11,390 bases of DNA from contig JALHLM010000157.1 of the NCBI GenBank assembly GCA_022844585.1, positions 1 to 11,390 of the forward strand, read 5' to 3'. Both the position numbers and the translations under genes were made by a program. Within the stretch, counting starts at the first letter, position 1; the number at the start of each line of letters is the position of its first letter. Source of the DNA: Pirellulales bacterium. Its GTDB lineage: Bacteria; Planctomycetota; Planctomycetia; Pirellulales; JALHLM01. The notes under the pieces were generated by a model. The model ran no database searches, was not told where the DNA came from, and saw only the letters and a program-made list of their open reading frames with translations. Positions 7,790 to 11,390 of the stretch are shown piece by piece.

Positions 7790-8823
7790 TTATCAGCAAG
7801 ACGCCGTTCCGCATCAGTTTTTTCGGTGGCGGAACCGACTACCCCGAGCATTTCAACGATCATGGCGGCGCCGTGTTGGGGACCGCCATCGATAAATGCA
7901 CGTACTTGGCCTGCACGCGGTTTTATTCGAAGCTGTTCGACTACTCGATTCGCCTCGCGTATCGCCAGGTGGAATGCGTGAATGACCTTTGCGCCATTCA
8001 GCATGCGCCCTTGCGCGAGTGCTTGCGCTGGGTCGGTATCTCGGAGAACATTGAAATCGACTGCATGGCGGAGTTGCCGTCGTCGGTCGGCCTCGGCACG
8101 TCGAGCAGCTTTGTCGTCGGCGTGTTGAACGCGCTCTATAGCTTTCAAGGGCGCGTGGTGCATCCGCTGGATCTGGCGCATCAAGCCATCGAAATCGAGC
8201 GGGAAGTGCTGCACGAAGCGGTAGGTTGCCAGGACCAGGCCTTTGCGGCGCTGGGCGGGTTCCAGTTGTTGGAGTTTCGCCGCGGCCCGGAGATTCTTGC
8301 GCACCGCGTGCCGCTGTCGGCGGCGCGGCAATTTGAGTTCGAGCAACACCTGCTGATGGTCTTCACCGGAATCCGGCGGCGCGCCAGTCATTTGGCCGAA
8401 CGCCAGGTGCAGCGGGTCGCGCAAAACTTCGAACGTCTGAACTCGATGCGGCGCATGGTCGACGAAGGCTATGCGATCCTGACCGGTAGCGGCGATCTCA
8501 CCGCCTTCGGGCAACTTTTGCATCGCTCCTGGGAAGCGAAGGCCAGCCTCGATGCCGCGATCTCGAACGGGGTCATTAACGAAATCTATCGCGCTGGGCG
8601 CGAGGCGGGGGCCAGCGGCGGCAAGCTCCTGGGGGCCGGCGGCGGCGGGTTCATGCTGTTCTTCGTCGCGCCGGAAAACCGTGATGCGGTCAGAGCGGCG
8701 CTTGCCCATCTGGAAGAAGTGCCCGTGGAAATTGGCGCGGCCGGGACGAAGATTCTGCACAACGAACATGCCCTGCGCGTGGCGCCCATGACGAGCCCGG
8801 CCGCCGGGGATCAAGCGGCCTAA
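7786..8823 (+). CDS. GHMP-family sugar kinase (D-glycero-D-manno-heptose 7-phosphate kinase-like)
   Basis: All three GHMP motifs are present in 345 residues: TPFRISFFGGGTDYPEHF at the N-terminus, the ATP-binding loop PSSVGLGTSSS at 98-108, and GAGGGGFMLFF from residue 283. The FGGGTDYP opening and overall length fit the HddA subgroup, which phosphorylates the anomeric carbon of heptose 7-phosphate in GDP-heptose synthesis; related kinases act on fucose or other sugars. It would supply the sugar 1-phosphate used by the preceding nucleotidyltransferase, with which it overlaps (GTGA). The GTG start is required because homology begins at residue 2. No GmhA-like isomerase or GmhB-like phosphatase is seen nearby, so heptose is only the leading candidate substrate. 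Confidence 0.88.
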   Translation: MIISKTPFRISFFGGGTDYPEHFNDHGGAVLGTAIDKCTYLACTRFYSKLFDYSIRLAYRQVECVNDLCAIQHAPLRECLRWVGISENIEIDCMAELPSSVGLGTSSSFVVGVLNALYSFQGRVVHPLDLAHQAIEIEREVLHEAVGCQDQAFAALGGFQLLEFRRGPEILAHRVPLSAARQFEFEQHLLMVFTGIRRRASHLAERQVQRVAQNFERLNSMRRMVDEGYAILTGSGDLTAFGQLLHRSWEAKASLDAAISNGVINEIYRAGREAGASGGKLLGAGGGGFMLFFVAPENRDAVRAALAHLEEVPVEIGAAGTKILHNEHALRVAPMTSPAAGDQAA

Positions 8824-8877
8824 ACGGAGTTGGTCCGCTTTTTGCGGTTCACGACGGCACTACCTCGGAACAAGAAT

Positions 8878-9300
8878 ATGCGCACGATCATCCTGCTGTC
8901 GTTGGCGAACGTGTTTATGACGTTCGCCTGGTATGGGCATCTGAAATTCAAAACGACGCCGCTTTGGATCGCGATCCTGGCGAGTTGGGGCATTGCGTTT
9001 TTCGAGTACTGCCTGCAAGTGCCCGCGAACCGCTGGGGGCACGAGACCTTCACGGCCGCGCAATTGAAGATCATGCAGGAAGTGATCACGCTCGTGGTCT
9101 TTGCAAGTTTCTCGGTGATCTTTCTGCGCGAACCGCTGCGCTGGAATTACCTCGCGGCGTTCGGCTGCCTGCTGGCCGCCGTGGTATTTATCTTCGGTGT
9201 CAAAGATAATCGCAAGAGCGCCGCCGCCGCTGCTCTCCAGGGGCCGCATGCCGTCGCGCCGGTGAGTCAGCACGTCGAATCGCCGCAAACGCTGCGATAA
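8878..9300 (+). CDS. DMT-type small membrane protein, DUF486 family
   Basis: This 140-residue protein has four predicted membrane helices, at about residues 3-20, 27-46, 65-84 and 90-107. The segments MTFAWYGHLKF and WGIAFFEYCLQVPANRWG are characteristic of DUF486 (DMT_6), a family in the drug/metabolite transporter superfamily without a settled function. A soluble tail rich in A, P and Q of about 30 residues extends past the usual length. ATG 8878 is chosen because it immediately precedes the first helix and has a weak GGA ten bases upstream; the open frame reaches back to a TTG at 8830 with no sensible ribosome site. It is the last gene of the operon, 54 bases after the kinase. Small DMT proteins such as ArnE/ArnF move lipid-linked sugars, so a role in glycan export is possible but unproven. 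Confidence 0.8.
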   Translation: MRTIILLSLANVFMTFAWYGHLKFKTTPLWIAILASWGIAFFEYCLQVPANRWGHETFTAAQLKIMQEVITLVVFASFSVIFLREPLRWNYLAAFGCLLAAVVFIFGVKDNRKSAAAAALQGPHAVAPVSQHVESPQTLR

Positions 9301-9318
9301 CGTCCCGCCGCGAGTGCC

Positions 9319-11253
9319 TCAGCGCACGCTGTTGCGCAACGCGCGTTTCGCACGGCTTTCGGATGGCCACGCGTCGACCAACACGGCAGGCTGGAATGCA
9401 TATTCCTGAAACACCGCATCGGCTGCCGCATTGTTGACCGTGTCGTCGCTCATAGCGCTCATAGCGTCCATAGCGCTGATAGCCGTCGAGGCGGACATCG
9501 CTGGCGCCGGGGGAGTTTCCCTCGCTAGTCCGAAGGCGTTGCGGACGATTCTCAGATCTGCCAGGTTCACCTGGCCATCGTCATTGACGTCCGCCGGGTT
9601 GTCCGGCCCTTCGAAGCCGAACGCCGCGCGGACCATTTGCAAGTCCGTCACGCCGACCTGGTTGTCGCCGTTGGCGTCGCCGGGCAGCGCCCCGGTGATG
9701 ACTTGCACATTGATCACGTGTACGTCGCGTTGCGAATCACCATTGACGTTGGTGGCCGATTGAGCGCGCAGCGTGAGCTGCGTCGTGCCGGTGAAGCCGG
9801 GTTTGCGCTGAATCGTCAACGGCGTTTCGGCGACTTGGCCGACGGGCGTGATGGGCGTCGTGGCGAGCGTCGTTGTCAGGTTGGCATTCGCCACGGCGAG
9901 AAACCGTATCGGACTGTTTTCTACGTCGGTGGCAAACAGCGGGAGCGCCAGGGGTTGATCGTCCACAAGATAAACCGTGGACGGCAGCGGCCCGAGGAAC
10001 GGCAGGGAATCGTTGATGCCGCCGGTCAAATCGGGCTGAAATTGCACAGCGAAACTGCGCTGGGTGACGGAACGTCCGTCACTCACGGTGACTGTGATCG
10101 TAGAACTGCCAGAAACTCCCGCAGGGGCCTTGAGCAATAGCGATCGGTTGGCGCTGTTCTGAAAAACCGTCGTGGCTTCAATGCGCACCGGCGTCATCGG
10201 CTTATCATTGCCATCGGTGGGGACATTGCTGATGGCTTCGCGAACGGCATCGCCTTCAATCAACTTGCCGAAGATCGAGTGATTGAAGTCGAGGTGGCGC
10301 GTAGTCACTTCGGTAATAAAGAACTGCGAATCGTTGGTATCGTCATTCGTTTTGGCCATCGACAGCAGACCGTTGCTGGTGTGCTGTAGGTCGGCGACAA
10401 ACTCGTCGTCGAAGTTGGGCAACTCGGAGCCGCCGCTGCCAGTGCCCGTGGGATCGCCCCCTTGGATCATGAACTGATTGATGACGCGATGAAAACTGAT
10501 GTTGTTATGAAAGCCGGTCTGCGCCAATTCGGCGATTCGGCCCGCGGCGCGCGGCGTCAGCTTATCGAAAAGCTGAAACACCATGTCGCCGAATCCCTGC
10601 ACGCTCATCCGCAGATTGCGGCCTTCGAGAAACGAGGCCTGCAACTGTGGATTGCTACTACGCACGTCAAAGTAGAGCGTGTCGAAATCCGCGTCGAAGG
10701 CGTCCAATCCGACGAGCAGCGGCGCACCGCCCAAGACCGTTACGTTGGGCAGTTCGGCCAGTTGCGGCGACGTGTTGGCGACGGCGTCGTAGACGATCGT
10801 CAGCTCTTCATTGAATCCGAGACGATGGTTTTCGAACTCGGTGCTGGGCACGCCGTTGACGTACAACTTCAACGTGTGGCCGGCGTCGACGGCGTGGCCA
10901 AAAATGCGCGTGGAGTCGAAAAAAGCGTCGGCACGGTTGCCAGCTAGTCCGCCCTTTGTGCGCCATGTCTCGAAGAAATCTCCCAAGGTCGGCAATTCCG
11001 TCTCAACGGCTGGCGTCTCGCCCGGCGCCACGCGAATCACACCGTTGGCGAACCTGGTTTGCACCAATTCCACGTGCTCTTGAAACACTCCGATGTTCGC
11101 GGGAATGGCTTCCGCCTGGCCGTTGATATAAATCGAAAGGTGCTGCCGCGTGGCGTCCCCCAAGCCAGGCAATTGACCAGCGAACAGCCAGCGGGCCTCC
11201 AACGATTCCGGACAGCGGATCGGCGACTTGCGAGTCTTCGGCTTCTTGGACAT
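9319..11253 (-). CDS. Secreted cyclophilin-type peptidyl-prolyl isomerase with dockerin-like C-terminal repeats
   Basis: The 644-residue protein starts with a basic segment and SLEARWLFAG (residues 17-26), the planctomycete extracellular motif that replaces a classical signal peptide. Residues about 38-157 form a module with IYINGQAEAIPANIGV and LGDFFETW. Residues about 214-364 are a cyclophilin domain. SFHRVINQFMIQGGD supplies R256, F261 and Q264, equivalent to R55, F60 and Q63 of human CypA. SMAKTNDDTNDSQFFIT and LDFNHSIFG follow, with His in place of the CypA active-site Trp, as in many bacterial forms. Residues about 370-520 look like a cadherin/Ig-like beta region. Residues 525-577 hold two dockerin calcium loops (DANGDNQVGVTDL, DVNDDGQVNLADL). 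The tail contains an AIS/AMD/AMS/AMS repeat. It probably acts outside the cytoplasm in protein folding. The gene converges on the glycan operon with an 18-base gap. There is no clear Shine-Dalgarno before ATG 11253. Confidence 0.9.
   Translation of the reverse strand: MSKKPKTRKSPIRCPESLEARWLFAGQLPGLGDATRQHLSIYINGQAEAIPANIGVFQEHVELVQTRFANGVIRVAPGETPAVETELPTLGDFFETWRTKGGLAGNRADAFFDSTRIFGHAVDAGHTLKLYVNGVPSTEFENHRLGFNEELTIVYDAVANTSPQLAELPNVTVLGGAPLLVGLDAFDADFDTLYFDVRSSNPQLQASFLEGRNLRMSVQGFGDMVFQLFDKLTPRAAGRIAELAQTGFHNNISFHRVINQFMIQGGDPTGTGSGGSELPNFDDEFVADLQHTSNGLLSMAKTNDDTNDSQFFITEVTTRHLDFNHSIFGKLIEGDAVREAISNVPTDGNDKPMTPVRIEATTVFQNSANRSLLLKAPAGVSGSSTITVTVSDGRSVTQRSFAVQFQPDLTGGINDSLPFLGPLPSTVYLVDDQPLALPLFATDVENSPIRFLAVANANLTTTLATTPITPVGQVAETPLTIQRKPGFTGTTQLTLRAQSATNVNGDSQRDVHVINVQVITGALPGDANGDNQVGVTDLQMVRAAFGFEGPDNPADVNDDGQVNLADLRIVRNAFGLARETPPAPAMSASTAISAMDAMSAMSDDTVNNAAADAVFQEYAFQPAVLVDAWPSESRAKRALRNSVR
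9448..9483. repeat. 9-bp tandem repeat, four units, within the cyclophilin-dockerin gene
   Basis: Four head-to-tail nine-base units with the pattern G[CT][CT][CG]ATAGC (GCTCATAGC twice, then GTCCATAGC and GCTGATAGC). On the minus strand they encode AIS-AMD-AMS-AMS in the tail after the dockerin domain. The unit length is a multiple of three, so changes in copy number would keep the reading frame. Confidence 0.85.
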
Positions 11254-11312
11254 AGGGATCGATGAATGCGCGACAGAGATGGCTGGAAAGTGTTCCCGCA
11301 GGGCGAATTTCT

Positions 11313-11341
11313 ATTGTTTTCCCGATCGGGGATCGACGCAA
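11313..11341 (-). promoter_or_regulatory. Possible promoter of the cyclophilin-dockerin gene
   Basis: On the minus strand TTGCGT (11336-11341) and AACAAT (11313-11318) are separated by 17 bases, giving 3/6 and 4/6 matches to the sigma-70 boxes. The spacer contains a perfect 10-base palindrome CCCGATCGGG at 11321-11330, a possible operator. The match is weak and could be chance. Apart from this, bases 11254-11390 show nothing recognisable. Confidence 0.22.
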
Positions 11342-11390
11342 GGAAAAGGTGCGGAACGGCGGCTGGAATCGACCGGTTCGCGGAAGTTTT

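Noticed and set aside
7765..8814. Antisense open frame of 349 codons over the GHMP kinase
   Set aside because: It mirrors the kinase gene, whose three motifs are intact on the plus strand. It is typical of antisense frames opened by strong codon bias.
9301..9345. Possible bidirectional terminator between the convergent genes
   Set aside because: Only a 5-bp inverted repeat (CAGCG/CGCTG) with a two-base loop and no T-run is seen, which is too weak to call.

Overview
The window looks like a chromosomal segment of a Planctomycetota bacterium, probably of the Pirellulales type. It is fairly GC-rich and tightly packed. It encodes a secreted cyclophilin with a C-terminal dockerin repeat and an N-terminal segment of the LEPRML kind (here SLEARWLFAG), a combination typical of that phylum, alongside a surface-glycan type gene set. 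This taxonomic call is inference from gene content. No RNA genes, CRISPR arrays or insertion sequences were seen.

Layout. (1) Bases 1-1313, minus strand: a long coding region that runs off the left edge. It encodes an N-terminal coiled coil followed by a sulfotransferase domain. (2) A 225-base divergent intergenic region. (3) Bases 1539-9300, plus strand: a likely single operon of seven genes, three of whose junctions are 4-base start/stop overlaps (ATGA, ATGA, GTGA). The order is a 708-aa GT-B glycosyltransferase with an unusual insert, a second glycosyltransferase, a zinc-ribbon sugar C-methyltransferase, a GDP-fucose-synthase-like SDR epimerase/reductase, a sugar-1-phosphate nucleotidyltransferase, a GHMP sugar kinase of the HddA type, and a small four-helix DMT-type membrane protein (DUF486). 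(4) Bases 9319-11253, minus strand and convergent: the secreted cyclophilin-dockerin protein. (5) Its upstream region, to the end of the window.

How the genes may work together (inference). The kinase and nucleotidyltransferase would phosphorylate and activate a sugar, in the manner of HddA and HddC of the GDP-heptose route. The SDR and the C-methyltransferase would then tailor the nucleotide sugar into a branched or deoxy form, and the two glycosyltransferases would add it to a glycan. The divergent sulfotransferase could sulfate the product. The isomerase, the phosphatase and any 4,6-dehydratase that such a route needs are not in the window, so the sugar cannot be named. The most noteworthy points are the roughly 150-residue beta-rich insert inside the first glycosyltransferase, the coiled-coil-sulfotransferase fusion, the incomplete heptose-like/branched-sugar cassette, and an apparently inactivated His-Thr-His module in the cyclophilin protein.
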